This document shows, in pieces, positions 16,476 to 25,919 of a stretch of 64,000 nt of DNA. The stretch spans positions 58,508-122,507 of the forward strand of contig CAJUOU010000004.1 of the NCBI GenBank assembly GCA_910588545.1. The letters are read 5' to 3'. The stretch's first letter is position 1; each line of letters opens with the position of its first letter. The stretch is from an uncultured Christensenellaceae bacterium. GTDB lineage: Bacteria; Bacillota; Clostridia; Christensenellales; UBA3700. The notes under the pieces are model-generated. The model was not told the origin of the DNA, made no database searches, and worked only from the letters and a program-made list of their open reading frames with translations. The position numbers and the translations under genes are program-made.

Positions 16476-18305
16476 ATGACTAAAGTGAGAAAAAAAGCAA
16501 CCGCAGCAGACCCACTATCATACACATCAAAAGAGCGTAACGGCTATTTGATTGGTATGGCAGGTCAAAATATCATTTATGGTATTATCAGCTCAGGTTT
16601 GGCATTTTATTTCAGCAACGTAATTGCACTACCGGCAATGGCTATTTCCGTTATTATGGCGATTGCTCGTGTATGGGACGCAATCAATGACCCAATGATG
16701 GGTACTTTCGTAGATAAAACAAAAAGCAAATGGGGTAAATGCAGACCTTATTTGATTTTTATGCCAATCATTATTATGATAGGTACTATATTGTGTTTTG
16801 CCAATGGTATTTACAGTGAGGCAAACAATAGTACTATCCAAAACGTAATGATTATCGCATGGGCAGGTATTTCGTATATCTTGTGGGGTATGTTGTATAC
16901 CGCGGCAGATATTCCTCTTTGGGGTATTGCATCTCGTATGACAGCAAACGAATCCAAGCGTTCTAACCTACTTTCTCTTGCCAGAATGGTTGCAGGTATA
17001 GGTGGTGCTTTAGGTTTCGTTATGACTCCAATCGCACAAGCTTTAGCTCCAATGATGCCTGGTAATACAGCTCAAGCTTTACAATGGGCATTTATCGTTG
17101 TTGCTATTGTGCTTGCTATCGTGGGTACTATTCTATTCCAATGTGCAGCTCTTGCAAAAGAGAGGGTTGATTGCGAAGAAGAGAAAAAGCGTGGTATCGT
17201 TGACAACTTCAAAATTATGTGGGCAAATAAGCCTTTCCGTAGAATTTTGATTTCCGGTATTATCAGAAGCCCATTCCAATTATTGCTTATCCTAGCAATG
17301 CCTCTTATGACATTGTACTTTGGTAACAACGGTGCAACAGCAGATTTTGTTAAAAACATTTTGTTGCAATACGGACCAATCGCTGTCGGAGTATTCGGTG
17401 GTCAATTTGGTGCAATGGCTTTAACTCCTATTCTTTGCAAGAAGTTTGAGAAAAAGACAATCTTCAATGTTATGAACATTGTTTCTGGTATAGCATTTGC
17501 TTTTATTTTCGTATTGTATTTAATCTTCCCAACTACTTTGGGTGGTGTGCCTATTATTCTATTATCTATTGCTTTCTTGATAGCAAGTGCAGGTGTAGGA
17601 TTTATCATGGTATTACAATCGATGATGATTGCAGACTGCGTAGACTACGAGGAACATACAAACGGTACACGTCCGGATGGTGTATTCTTCAGCGGTCAAT
17701 CATTCTTAACAAAACTTGCTGCAGGCCTAGCAGTTATGATTCAAGGTATTTGCTACGCTATCGTTGGATATGAGGGCGACGCAGTTACAAGCATGAACGC
17801 AGCTTTGTCTTCAGGTTTGGTTACATTTGCAGAGGAGTATAGGACTTTCGCAATGATTATGTTCTTCTTGGTATCTATCCCTCCTGCAATCGGTATGATT
17901 TTGTCAATTATCCCAATGCTTAAGTATGAACTTAACGATAAAGAACATTCCAGAATTTTGGATGAATTGAATGCTAAGAGATTGGCAAACGCAAACGGAG
18001 AAGTTATGACTTTGGAAGATGTAGCAACAGAGGAAAATGTTGACGCTACAACTAGTGAAAATGTAGAAAGTGCAACAGAAGAGCAAACTGTGGATACTAT
18101 GGTAATGCCTGTAGTTGCAGAAGATGCGGCTCAAGAAACAGAGCAAGAGGCAATCGAAGAAACAGCAACCATTGAGGTAGAAGAGGCTGTGGAAGAAAAA
18201 GCGGAAGAAGTTGCAGAGGAAAAGGCAGAGGAAGTACAAGAGCAAGCAGAGGCTTCCGAAGAGCCTGCGACTAAAGAAGTTCCTGCTGAAACTGACGAAA
18301 AATAA
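16476..18305 (+). CDS. GPH-family (melibiose-carrier-like) sugar:cation symporter with acidic C-terminal tail
   Basis: 609 residues against about 450-500 for the family. Twelve membrane helices lie within residues 20-495. DAINDPMMGTFVDKTKSKWG with KCRPY is the glycoside-pentoside-hexuronide signature between helices 2 and 3, and VDYEEHTNGTRPDGVFFS is the conserved cytoplasmic loop. The family imports glycosides with Na+ or H+. Residues 500-609 form a low-complexity Glu/Ala/Val tail (repeated EEKAEEV-like units) with no known domain, which may be a regulatory or interaction tail. The coding frame is continuous, so it is not a frameshift artefact. AAAGGGTG precedes the ATG. The substrate cannot be told from sequence. 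Confidence 0.87.
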   Translation: MTKVRKKATAADPLSYTSKERNGYLIGMAGQNIIYGIISSGLAFYFSNVIALPAMAISVIMAIARVWDAINDPMMGTFVDKTKSKWGKCRPYLIFMPIIIMIGTILCFANGIYSEANNSTIQNVMIIAWAGISYILWGMLYTAADIPLWGIASRMTANESKRSNLLSLARMVAGIGGALGFVMTPIAQALAPMMPGNTAQALQWAFIVVAIVLAIVGTILFQCAALAKERVDCEEEKKRGIVDNFKIMWANKPFRRILISGIIRSPFQLLLILAMPLMTLYFGNNGATADFVKNILLQYGPIAVGVFGGQFGAMALTPILCKKFEKKTIFNVMNIVSGIAFAFIFVLYLIFPTTLGGVPIILLSIAFLIASAGVGFIMVLQSMMIADCVDYEEHTNGTRPDGVFFSGQSFLTKLAAGLAVMIQGICYAIVGYEGDAVTSMNAALSSGLVTFAEEYRTFAMIMFFLVSIPPAIGMILSIIPMLKYELNDKEHSRILDELNAKRLANANGEVMTLEDVATEENVDATTSENVESATEEQTVDTMVMPVVAEDAAQETEQEAIEETATIEVEEAVEEKAEEVAEEKAEEVQEQAEASEEPATKEVPAETDEK

Positions 18306-18326
18306 TTAAATGTAAATCAATTTAAA

Positions 18327-18360
18327 AAAAATCACTTTGGTTTGTCAAAGTGATTTTTTT
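18327..18360 (+). terminator. Terminator of the sugar transporter
   Basis: Stem AAAATCACTTTG / CAAAGTGATTTT with a 6-nt loop, followed by a T-run. Confidence 0.9.
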
Positions 18361-18550
18361 GTTTTCATTTTATTTATCCAAACGATTGCAACTATTATTT
18401 AATATTAGTTTAGTCTAATTCTGTAAATTACTGTTTTGATAAAAAGAGACAAAAAAGAAAGAATATTGCCTTTCTTTTGACACTTTCCAATTTTATTATA
18501 TTGCTGAATTTGATATTCTTATAACGAATTCACTATTTGTGAGGTTAAAT

Positions 18551-20956
18551 ATGAAAGACGATTTGTTGATTGAGGAAATTGGAACTCGTGAGATTTCTTT
18601 ACCGAATATTCAAGTAAAGCAAAATAAAAAACCTGTTCACAAAAGGCGTGGCAATGGTTTTAAATTTAGTGAAAACAACAAGGTTTACGACCGTAAATCC
18701 GCGTTGCTTGCCATAGCTAAATATATTACATACTTTGCAATGATGATTTTGCTGTACTTTGCAAAATCAAGTGCAGGGCTATCCCCGTTTAGTTTGGGCT
18801 TTTTCGTAGGGCTTGTGTATTGCCGTGAAAATGTATTTGCATTGTCTATCGCATATATTTTATCGTCGGTTATTACGGGGTTTACCGTTCAAAGGTTTGT
18901 AATTGCAATTTTGCCCGCCGTGATTTTTATCGTGGCAAGGGTATTGCACCAATTTTTTATGCGACCTATGAAAATGTTGCAAACAAATCTGTATGCATTG
19001 TTATGCCAATTACCTGTAATTTTATTCAACATAGGTACGATGGGCACGATTGTGCACGCGGTTTGTTGCGTTGTAATATCGCAAATTTTTACTTATACCG
19101 CTACAATAGCACTTTATGCTATGATTGTTCGCGGGGCAAAATACCGCTTGGCAAAAGACGAACTGTTTGGATTGTGTACACTTGTAACGGCAATAGCTAT
19201 AGGTTTGTTTGCCATTGATATTTTTGGGTTTAAACCTTTTTATTTATTTGCAACTTTTGTTTTAATGACGCTTGTATATTCTGGCAAAATAAGTGTGGCT
19301 TTTATCGGCGGGCTTGTTTTTGGAGTTGGTGCGGGCTTGGAAGGCGGAAATATTTTGATTGTAGGAGCACTTATACTAAGCGTTGCATTTGCTATGCTGT
19401 TTGCAAAAAGCAATATATATATTTCTTCCATAGCGTACATTATAGGGGATGTTTTTGCGGGATTGTATTTTAATGCATTTGGCAAGTACGATTATTTTCA
19501 TATTATTGCAGTTGCAGTTGGTATGATTGTATTTTTGCTTATCCCAAAATCGGTAAAAGAGCATTTCATGCATTTATTCGGCGGCGGTGACAGCCAAAAT
19601 GCCGAGCATTCCGTTGTGGTAAGAAATAGGCAGGAGACAAGCAAAAAACTGACCGATATGGCAAAAGTTTTTGCCGAAATAGGCGGCGTGTTAGGCGGTG
19701 CAGAACTTGTGGTAACGGCAAATAATAGTCTTGATTTGGCGGGCGAAATTGCGGTTGAGCATTGCTCGAACTGCCCAAATTATAAGTTTTGTCAAGCGAT
19801 GCTTGGCGGAGATACTACACTTGCAATAAAAGATATTGTGGAAAAAGCAATGTACAACGGAGTTTTGAGTAAGGATGATTTGTCACCGTTTTTGCAAAGC
19901 AGATGTACAAAACAAGATTCGCTTATAAATTTGGTTATGGAAAAATCTCAGCAATTAGTTAGATTTTTGGACAGGAAAAATCAAATCGGCGCAGGCAGAA
20001 TAATTTTGGGCGAGCAAATGCAAAGTTTGAGTGCAATGTTGATGTCCCTTGGCTCGGAAATTCGCAGTGCAGTATTTTTTGATACGGAAAGCGAACAACA
20101 TATAATAACGGAATTGTATTACTACAACATAGTTTGCCGTGATATTGTGGTAAGTGGCGAAAACGGCGTTTACGGAGTTTCCTTGACGGTAAGACGAAAG
20201 GATAGCTCAAAATCCGCTTTGCCTAATGTGGTGTCAAAAGTATTAAAAGGAGTGTTCGAGGTTGTAGATTGCACTACTTCCAAAATACCGGGGTTTGATG
20301 TCGTAACACTAAAACAGTCGCCACAATATGCAATTACTTATGGTGTTGCGACCTGTGCAATGGATGGCAGTCGAGCAAGCGGAGATACATTTAGTATCCA
20401 AAAAGTTGCTTACGATAAATTTATGCTTGTCCTTTGTGACGGAATGGGCAGTGGCGAAAAAGCAAACTTTAATTCCACATCTACAATAGGAATGATTGAA
20501 AACTTTTATAAGGCAGGCTTTAATAATAACGCAATTTTGTCGCTTATAAACAAAATACTCGCAACTTATAACGGCGAAAACTTTACTTGTATAGATTTGG
20601 CTATGGTAGACTTGACTGCAGGTGTAATAGACATTATAAAACTTGGGGGCACTCAAAGTATGCTTATACGAAATAACAAGTGTTATTTGTTGGGCGGAGG
20701 AGCTCTGCCTCTGGGTATAGTGGAGGAGGCAAAGCCATATACGGATAGACATATTGTAATGGACGGAGATATAATGGTAATGTACACGGATGGAATATCC
20801 GATTATTTGGGGCAGGATGTTATTTGTGATTTGATAATCAACAATCCGAGTACAAATCCCGAACATATAGCAGACGATATACTACGAATGGCAACGGCGG
20901 GCGGCGCAAAGGATGACAGCACTGTAATTGTTGCAAAAATCTACAATAAAAAATAA
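18551..20956 (+). CDS. spoIIE: Stage II sporulation protein E, membrane PP2C phosphatase
   Basis: 801 residues. About ten membrane helices lie in residues 60-345, followed by a regulatory region with a Cys-rich stretch (EHCSNCPNYKFCQ) and the C-terminal PP2C domain. There VLCDGMGSGEKAN (Asp about 630), YTDGISD and GGAKDDSTVIV supply the metal-binding Asp residues. SpoIIE dephosphorylates SpoIIAA and so frees sigma-F in the forespore; it also localises to the polar septum. ATG 18551 has GAGG 6 nt upstream; an in-frame GTG at 18539 is less likely. It is followed by its own hairpin and then tilS-hpt, matching the Bacillus order minus yabS-yabT. Confidence 0.95.
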   Translation: MKDDLLIEEIGTREISLPNIQVKQNKKPVHKRRGNGFKFSENNKVYDRKSALLAIAKYITYFAMMILLYFAKSSAGLSPFSLGFFVGLVYCRENVFALSIAYILSSVITGFTVQRFVIAILPAVIFIVARVLHQFFMRPMKMLQTNLYALLCQLPVILFNIGTMGTIVHAVCCVVISQIFTYTATIALYAMIVRGAKYRLAKDELFGLCTLVTAIAIGLFAIDIFGFKPFYLFATFVLMTLVYSGKISVAFIGGLVFGVGAGLEGGNILIVGALILSVAFAMLFAKSNIYISSIAYIIGDVFAGLYFNAFGKYDYFHIIAVAVGMIVFLLIPKSVKEHFMHLFGGGDSQNAEHSVVVRNRQETSKKLTDMAKVFAEIGGVLGGAELVVTANNSLDLAGEIAVEHCSNCPNYKFCQAMLGGDTTLAIKDIVEKAMYNGVLSKDDLSPFLQSRCTKQDSLINLVMEKSQQLVRFLDRKNQIGAGRIILGEQMQSLSAMLMSLGSEIRSAVFFDTESEQHIITELYYYNIVCRDIVVSGENGVYGVSLTVRRKDSSKSALPNVVSKVLKGVFEVVDCTTSKIPGFDVVTLKQSPQYAITYGVATCAMDGSRASGDTFSIQKVAYDKFMLVLCDGMGSGEKANFNSTSTIGMIENFYKAGFNNNAILSLINKILATYNGENFTCIDLAMVDLTAGVIDIIKLGGTQSMLIRNNKCYLLGGGALPLGIVEEAKPYTDRHIVMDGDIMVMYTDGISDYLGQDVICDLIINNPSTNPEHIADDILRMATAGGAKDDSTVIVAKIYNKK

Positions 20957-20990
20957 CATAAAAGGTGCAATAAACTTGCACCTTTTATGT
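20956..20990 (+). terminator. Hairpin after spoIIE
   Basis: Perfect 15-bp stem ACATAAAAGGTGCAA / its complement with a 5-nt loop. The T-run is part of the 3' arm. Probably a terminator separating spoIIE from tilS. Confidence 0.8.
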
Positions 20991-21093
20991 TAAGCTTTAG
21001 GACAGTATAATGATTGAAACATGTATTTAAATAGCTTGAATTTAAAAAACTATATAATATATATAAATAAAATATAATAAACAATACAAACCC

Positions 21094-21122
21094 TTGCAAA
21101 AATTGCTAAATAGTTATATAAT
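21094..21122 (+). promoter_or_regulatory. Promoter of tilS giving a leaderless or near-leaderless mRNA
   Basis: TTGCAA (21094-21099), 17-nt spacer, TATAAT (21117-21122). The ATG of tilS begins only 7 nt after the last T of the -10 box, where transcription should start. No ribosome-binding sequence is present. Confidence 0.78.
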
Positions 21123-21128
21123 AGTTAT

Positions 21129-22445
21129 ATGATAAAATCGCAAATTATTTCTATTTTGGATAATTATCCCGTTATAGCACTTGCCGTAAGCGGAGGCAGT
21201 GACAGCATGGCAATGTTGGAGTGGTTTAGGCAAAACCGCCCCAAAAACAGCTTTTTTATAGTTAACATTGACCACCACATAAGGGGAGAGGAGAGTAAAA
21301 GAGATAGCGATTTTGTGCGTGATTATGCTAAAAAGTACGACATAAAATTTGAAAAGTACGATGTAGATGCAGTTGTTTTTGCAAGGGAAAAAGGCTATAC
21401 GCTAGAGCAAGCGGCACGCATATTAAGGCATAAGATATTTGAGCAAGTAACATTTGAAAAAGCGAATGTGATTGCTACCGCACACCATGCAAGCGACCAA
21501 GCGGAAAGCGTGTTAATGCATATAGCAAGAGGCACAGGTATAGGCGGGCTTAAAGGTATGAGTGTACAAGATGGACATATTATAAGACCGTTATTGCAAA
21601 CACGTAAGCAAGAGATAATGGAGTTTTTGGCAAACAATAATGTGTCGTATTGCACTGATAGCACAAACAGCGATAACGATTACAGTCGTAATTACATACG
21701 AAATGTTGTTTTAAAAAGTATAGAGCAAAAATATCCAAATTTTGAGCAAAGCTTGATTAAATTATCCGACAGAGCAAAGGAAATTGCCGACTTTATAGAT
21801 ATAAATACTCCACCTTTGTATATGCAACATGGCGGGATATATTGCGAGCTGGAGGACAAGCATACAGTGATTTGTGCGGAAATGATAAGGCGCGCATTCA
21901 GCTTGTTGGGTATAACTTTCGATATAGAGCAAAGGCATATAAACAGTATTATAAATTTTGCAAAAAACAACACTAGCGGTAGTATAGATATGCCTTATAA
22001 TACAGTTGTATACAAGGAAAATAAAGGTATAGTAATCGCAAAAAAAACAGTTTATCCAAATGAAACATATCGATTTTCGGACGGTTTTTTTGAAATAGGC
22101 GGATTTGAGTTGCAAGTGCAGCGCGTACAATACCAAGATTGTTTGATAAAAAATGACTCGCAGTTTGATTTGGAAAAAGCTTTATTTATTGCAGTAGACA
22201 AAACAGAAGAACTTGTTGTAAGGCTTAGAAACAGTGGAGATACAATACAAAAGTTCGGCGGTGGCAGTAAAAGCTTGGGAGACTTTTTAACGGATAAAAA
22301 AGTACCTCTTAGGTTAAGGGATAGACTTCCTGTTATTGCAAACGGAAATGATATTATTTGTGTTTGCGGTGTGGATATCGCACGAAGTGCAAAAGTGGAA
22401 AAAGACAGCAAAATAATATGCAAAATCACATTAGCAAGTGATTAA
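21129..22445 (+). CDS. tilS: tRNA(Ile)-lysidine synthase
   Basis: 438 residues, N-type ATP pyrophosphatase that converts C34 of the CAU-anticodon tRNA-Ile to lysidine; essential for reading AUA. P-loop SGGSDS is at residues 21-26, and IDHHIRGEESKRDSDFV and ATAHHASDQAESVLMHIARG are family blocks. The C-terminal tRNA-binding region includes VRLRNSGDTI and SLGDFLTDKKVP. The start must be ATG 21129, because the next Met is inside the P-loop motif. The promoter -10 box ends 6 nt before this ATG, so translation is probably leaderless. hpt follows 35 nt later, as in Bacillus. Confidence 0.95.
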   Translation: MIKSQIISILDNYPVIALAVSGGSDSMAMLEWFRQNRPKNSFFIVNIDHHIRGEESKRDSDFVRDYAKKYDIKFEKYDVDAVVFAREKGYTLEQAARILRHKIFEQVTFEKANVIATAHHASDQAESVLMHIARGTGIGGLKGMSVQDGHIIRPLLQTRKQEIMEFLANNNVSYCTDSTNSDNDYSRNYIRNVVLKSIEQKYPNFEQSLIKLSDRAKEIADFIDINTPPLYMQHGGIYCELEDKHTVICAEMIRRAFSLLGITFDIEQRHINSIINFAKNNTSGSIDMPYNTVVYKENKGIVIAKKTVYPNETYRFSDGFFEIGGFELQVQRVQYQDCLIKNDSQFDLEKALFIAVDKTEELVVRLRNSGDTIQKFGGGSKSLGDFLTDKKVPLRLRDRLPVIANGNDIICVCGVDIARSAKVEKDSKIICKITLASD

Positions 22446-22480
22446 ACGATAAAATTAGAGTTTACTTAAGGAGAAGTTTT

Positions 22481-23023
22481 ATGGTAGGCAGTGATATTGA
22501 AAAAGTACTTGTTCCTAAAGAAGAAGTAGAGGAGATTGTCAAAAGATTAGGCGAGCAAATTACAAATGACTTTTTAGGCGAGGAGTTAATTGTTGTTTGT
22601 ATTTTAAAAGGGTCTTGCATTTTTTTCAGCGATTTGGTTAGAGAAATCAATCTTGATGTGAAATTTGATTTTATGGTATTGTCTAGCTACGGAAATAGTA
22701 CGACATCAAGTCGCGAAGTTAAAATAATCAAAGATTTAAGCGAAGATATTAAAGGCAAAAATGTTTTGGTTGTAGAGGACATTATCGATAGCGGCAGAAC
22801 AATAAAGAGTTTAAAAGAACTGCTTGAAAAAAGAGAGCCTAAGTGCTTAAAGATAGTGACTATGTTAAACAAGCCTGATAGACGCGAAGTTGATATCGTA
22901 ACAGATTATAACGGTAAAGTTATACCTGACGAATTTGTTATAGGATACGGCTTGGATTATGCACAAAATTATCGCAATCTTAAAGATATTTGCGTATTGT
23001 CTCCGTCCGTATATATGAAATGA
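22481..23023 (+). CDS. hpt: Hypoxanthine-guanine phosphoribosyltransferase
   Basis: 180 residues. It salvages hypoxanthine and guanine with PRPP. The PRPP-binding motif VVEDIIDSGRT is at residues 97-107, the LKGSCIFFSDL loop at 42-52, and DEFVIGYGLDYAQNYRNL is the conserved C-terminal block. AAGGAG precedes the ATG. Located between tilS and the CCA-adding enzyme gene. In Bacillus the next gene would be ftsH, which here lies at the other end of the window. Confidence 0.96.
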   Translation: MVGSDIEKVLVPKEEVEEIVKRLGEQITNDFLGEELIVVCILKGSCIFFSDLVREINLDVKFDFMVLSSYGNSTTSSREVKIIKDLSEDIKGKNVLVVEDIIDSGRTIKSLKELLEKREPKCLKIVTMLNKPDRREVDIVTDYNGKVIPDEFVIGYGLDYAQNYRNLKDICVLSPSVYMK

Positions 23024-23040
23024 TAAAATGGGGGGGATAA

Positions 23041-24396
23041 ATGTTAAAAAATAGTGTACCGGATTGTTTAAAAGCACTTGCGAGCATTTTCTCGCCCTTT
23101 GCCCCTTTGTATATTGTGGGCGGAGCGGTGCGGAACAGCCTTTTAAATTATCCTGTAAGCGATTTTGACATTGCATCCGACCTGCTTGCGGAAAAAGTTG
23201 AGGAACTGCTGGATGGTAGCAATTTTCAAATAGTTGCAAGTTATAAAAGGACGGGTACGCTTGTTATCAAATGCAAACAATATAAATTTGAATACACTAC
23301 ATTTAGGCAAGATAGTTACCCTTTAAAAAGTGGTATTCATACCCCAAGTAAATGCATATTTACTAAGGATATGCAAACAGATGCTTTAAGGCGTGACTTT
23401 ACTTGCAACAGTTTGTATTATGACATAATGCAGGACAAAATCATAGATTTAACAGGCGGACGGCAAGATATAAAAAATAAAAGTCTGCGTACGGTAAGAG
23501 AGCCCAATCAAACTTTATCCGAGGATGCTTTAAGGATAATGCGACTTGTAAGATTTGCGGTTGAACTTGGTTTTGAGATAGAAAGGCAAACATTTGAGGC
23601 TGCAAAAGAATATGCAAGCGGATTGCAAGAAATCTCCAAAGAACGTATAAAAGACGAATTAGTAGCGATTTTCAATGCGGTTTTTAAGTATAACAGTAAA
23701 AGTTTAGGCGTAAAACCTAGTGATGGAATAAGGTTGCTTGTGGATATCGGTGCAATGAAGTATATCCTGCCCGAAGTGCTTGATATGATAAATGTACCGC
23801 AAAATCCTAAATTTCATATTTACGATGTTTATAATCATTCGTTAAGTACAATAGACAATTTGCCGCCCGAACTTATGATGGCGGGGTTGCTGCATGATAT
23901 TGCAAAAAGCGTTTTACTTGAAAAATACGGTAATATGTATATGCACGAGCTCGCGGGCAGTGATATGGCAAGGGATATTATGTCAAGGCTTAAGTTTTCC
24001 AATACGGAAATCGAAAGAATAAGCAGGCTTGTTCGAATACACATGTTTAATGTGGACGGAAAGACAAGACTATCCAAATGCAGAGTTTTTATTGCGGATA
24101 ATTGGGATTACTTTGACGATTTTATCGCATTAAGGAGAGCAGATGGTCTGGCTACCAATCCCGACAATTACGACGAAAGTTTAGCACAAAAAATGATTGA
24201 CATAAAAAATCAAATGGTAAAAGACGGATTGCCTATTACTATAAAGGATTTGAGTGTAAACGGCAATGACTTGTTGCAATGTGGCTACAAAGGTAAAGAA
24301 ATAAGTGAAATGCTCGGCAAAATTAGACTATGGATTTTGCAAAACGGCAAAGTACCGCAAAGGGAAGAAATATTAAATAAACTAAGGAGGGTATGA
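23041..24396 (+). CDS. cca: CCA-adding tRNA nucleotidyltransferase with HD domain
   Basis: 451 residues, class II nucleotidyltransferase of the poly(A) polymerase/CCA family. IVGGAVRNSLLNYPVSDFDI (25-44) holds the GG...R signature and the metal-binding DxD at Asp41/Asp43. RRDFTCNSLYYD and EDALRIMRLVRFAVELGFE are the neck and nucleotide-selection blocks. An HD domain (GLLHDIAKS, near residue 285) follows, as in many Bacillota enzymes. It builds or repairs the 3' CCA of tRNAs. The two tRNAs at the right edge already encode CCA, so repair may be the main job unless other tRNAs lack it. GGGGGG lies before the ATG. Confidence 0.9.
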   Translation: MLKNSVPDCLKALASIFSPFAPLYIVGGAVRNSLLNYPVSDFDIASDLLAEKVEELLDGSNFQIVASYKRTGTLVIKCKQYKFEYTTFRQDSYPLKSGIHTPSKCIFTKDMQTDALRRDFTCNSLYYDIMQDKIIDLTGGRQDIKNKSLRTVREPNQTLSEDALRIMRLVRFAVELGFEIERQTFEAAKEYASGLQEISKERIKDELVAIFNAVFKYNSKSLGVKPSDGIRLLVDIGAMKYILPEVLDMINVPQNPKFHIYDVYNHSLSTIDNLPPELMMAGLLHDIAKSVLLEKYGNMYMHELAGSDMARDIMSRLKFSNTEIERISRLVRIHMFNVDGKTRLSKCRVFIADNWDYFDDFIALRRADGLATNPDNYDESLAQKMIDIKNQMVKDGLPITIKDLSVNGNDLLQCGYKGKEISEMLGKIRLWILQNGKVPQREEILNKLRRV

Positions 24397-24398
24397 TA

Positions 24399-25919
24399 AT
24401 GGATATTGCTATTTTAGTGCTTACGGCGTGTGTGATTATGCTTTTAGTAGCGATTTTCGTCTTGTTAATTTTAAAAAACAAAGGTCGAAACGGCAATATT
24501 GGGGAACTTTTGAGTGATAGCAACGATAAGCTTAAAAAGGATATTGTCGACGATATCGCACAAAAGTACAATACTGCAAACAGCAGCATGCTTGACGAAC
24601 TAAGCAGAAACAACACATCTTTAAACACAACGTTGACGCATGCCATATCCGAAAATAATACTCATCTTACAAAAACCATTTCCATTAATAACGGCGAGCT
24701 AAATAAAACGCTTGACGCTTTTAGGGAGGAGCAACAAAGAAAGTTTAATTCTCTTGAGACAAAGCTTGCAGAAAAAATACAAAAAGTATATGAGGAAATG
24801 ATAAACGCATTACATAATCAAAAAAACGACAATATACAAAGCAATGCGGATATAAGGGAAACTTTGACCAATCAACTTAATAACATAAAAACGGAAAATA
24901 TAAATAGCAACACAAAAATAAAAGACACTTTGTCCGCAAGGCTTGACAGTATCGATAAAGAAATTGCAAAAGAGCTTGACAAAATAAGGACGGAAAACCA
25001 AAGCAAGCTAAACGAAATGCGTGATATGGTCGATAATAAAATGCAAGAGACATTGAACGCAAGGATAAATGAGTCATTCAAACTAATAAGCGAACAGTTG
25101 ATGGCAGTAAGCAAAGGTCTTGGGGAAATGACAAATTTGACTACAGGTGTCAACAACCTTAACAGGATAATGAGCAATGTAAAAACACGCGGCATTATGG
25201 GCGAAGTGTTTTTGGAAAACTTGCTAGAGCAAATCTTGACATCCGAGCAGTACCAAAAGCAGTTGATTTTAAAAGGTAGGGAGGCTGTGGATTTTGCAAT
25301 CGTTCTTCCGGGCAAAAAGGAAGACGAAAAGGTGTATTTGCCAATCGATGCAAAATTTCCTATCTCTGATTATCAAGAGTTGGTGGATGCTAGCGAAAGT
25401 TATGACAAAGCTAAAGTCGATGCGGCAAGAAAGAATTTGTTTAAACGGATTAAGGAAGAGGCAAAGTCAATAAGCGATAAATATATTATCGTGCCAAAAA
25501 CAACAAACTTTGCCATTATGTACCTTGCAACAGAGGGATTGTTTGCGGAAGTTGTAAAGGATACCAAACTGCTTGACGAGTTGCAAAACAATTATAAAGT
25601 AGTAATAAGCGGACCAACCACAATAACCGCGCTGCTAAACAGTTTGCAACTAGGTTTTAAAACACTTCAAATCCAAAAAAACAGTACGGAAGTATGGAAA
25701 GCTTTGTCCAAATTTAAGACAGAATTTCAAAAATTCGCAGATAGCTTGGAAAAAGTGGAAAAACAAGCTAATACAGTAGTAAAAACCATTGAAGAGACAA
25801 GTAAAAAGACAAAAAGCATAGAAAAAGTTTTAAACAAACTAGATAAGATAGACTATGACCCTCAAGAAATAGGGTTATTGGGAGGCGTAAGCAATGGCGA
25901 AGAGCTTGCAGACAATTAA
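24399..25919 (+). CDS. rmuC: RmuC-family protein, DNA-recombination associated
   Basis: 506 residues. An N-terminal membrane helix (3-24) is followed by a long Asn/Lys/Glu-rich coiled coil (about 45-215) and the RmuC domain, with VKTRGIMGEVFLENLLEQIL, DFAIVLPGK, LPIDAKFP and YLATEGLFAEV as recognisable blocks. E. coli RmuC limits inversions at short inverted repeats, and the fold resembles a nuclease core (the Asp/Lys of DAKFP). ATG 24399 is chosen because AAGGAGG lies 8 nt upstream; the ATG at 24393 is too close. It follows the cca stop directly, so it is co-transcribed. It overlaps the next gene by 26 nt. Confidence 0.88.
   Translation: MDIAILVLTACVIMLLVAIFVLLILKNKGRNGNIGELLSDSNDKLKKDIVDDIAQKYNTANSSMLDELSRNNTSLNTTLTHAISENNTHLTKTISINNGELNKTLDAFREEQQRKFNSLETKLAEKIQKVYEEMINALHNQKNDNIQSNADIRETLTNQLNNIKTENINSNTKIKDTLSARLDSIDKEIAKELDKIRTENQSKLNEMRDMVDNKMQETLNARINESFKLISEQLMAVSKGLGEMTNLTTGVNNLNRIMSNVKTRGIMGEVFLENLLEQILTSEQYQKQLILKGREAVDFAIVLPGKKEDEKVYLPIDAKFPISDYQELVDASESYDKAKVDAARKNLFKRIKEEAKSISDKYIIVPKTTNFAIMYLATEGLFAEVVKDTKLLDELQNNYKVVISGPTTITALLNSLQLGFKTLQIQKNSTEVWKALSKFKTEFQKFADSLEKVEKQANTVVKTIEETSKKTKSIEKVLNKLDKIDYDPQEIGLLGGVSNGEELADN

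Noticed and set aside
18453..18478. AAAAGAAAG/CTTTCTTTT hairpin upstream of spoIIE as a sporulation operator
   Set aside because: It looks like a second, weak terminator after the sugar transporter; no Spo0A box could be recognised with confidence.
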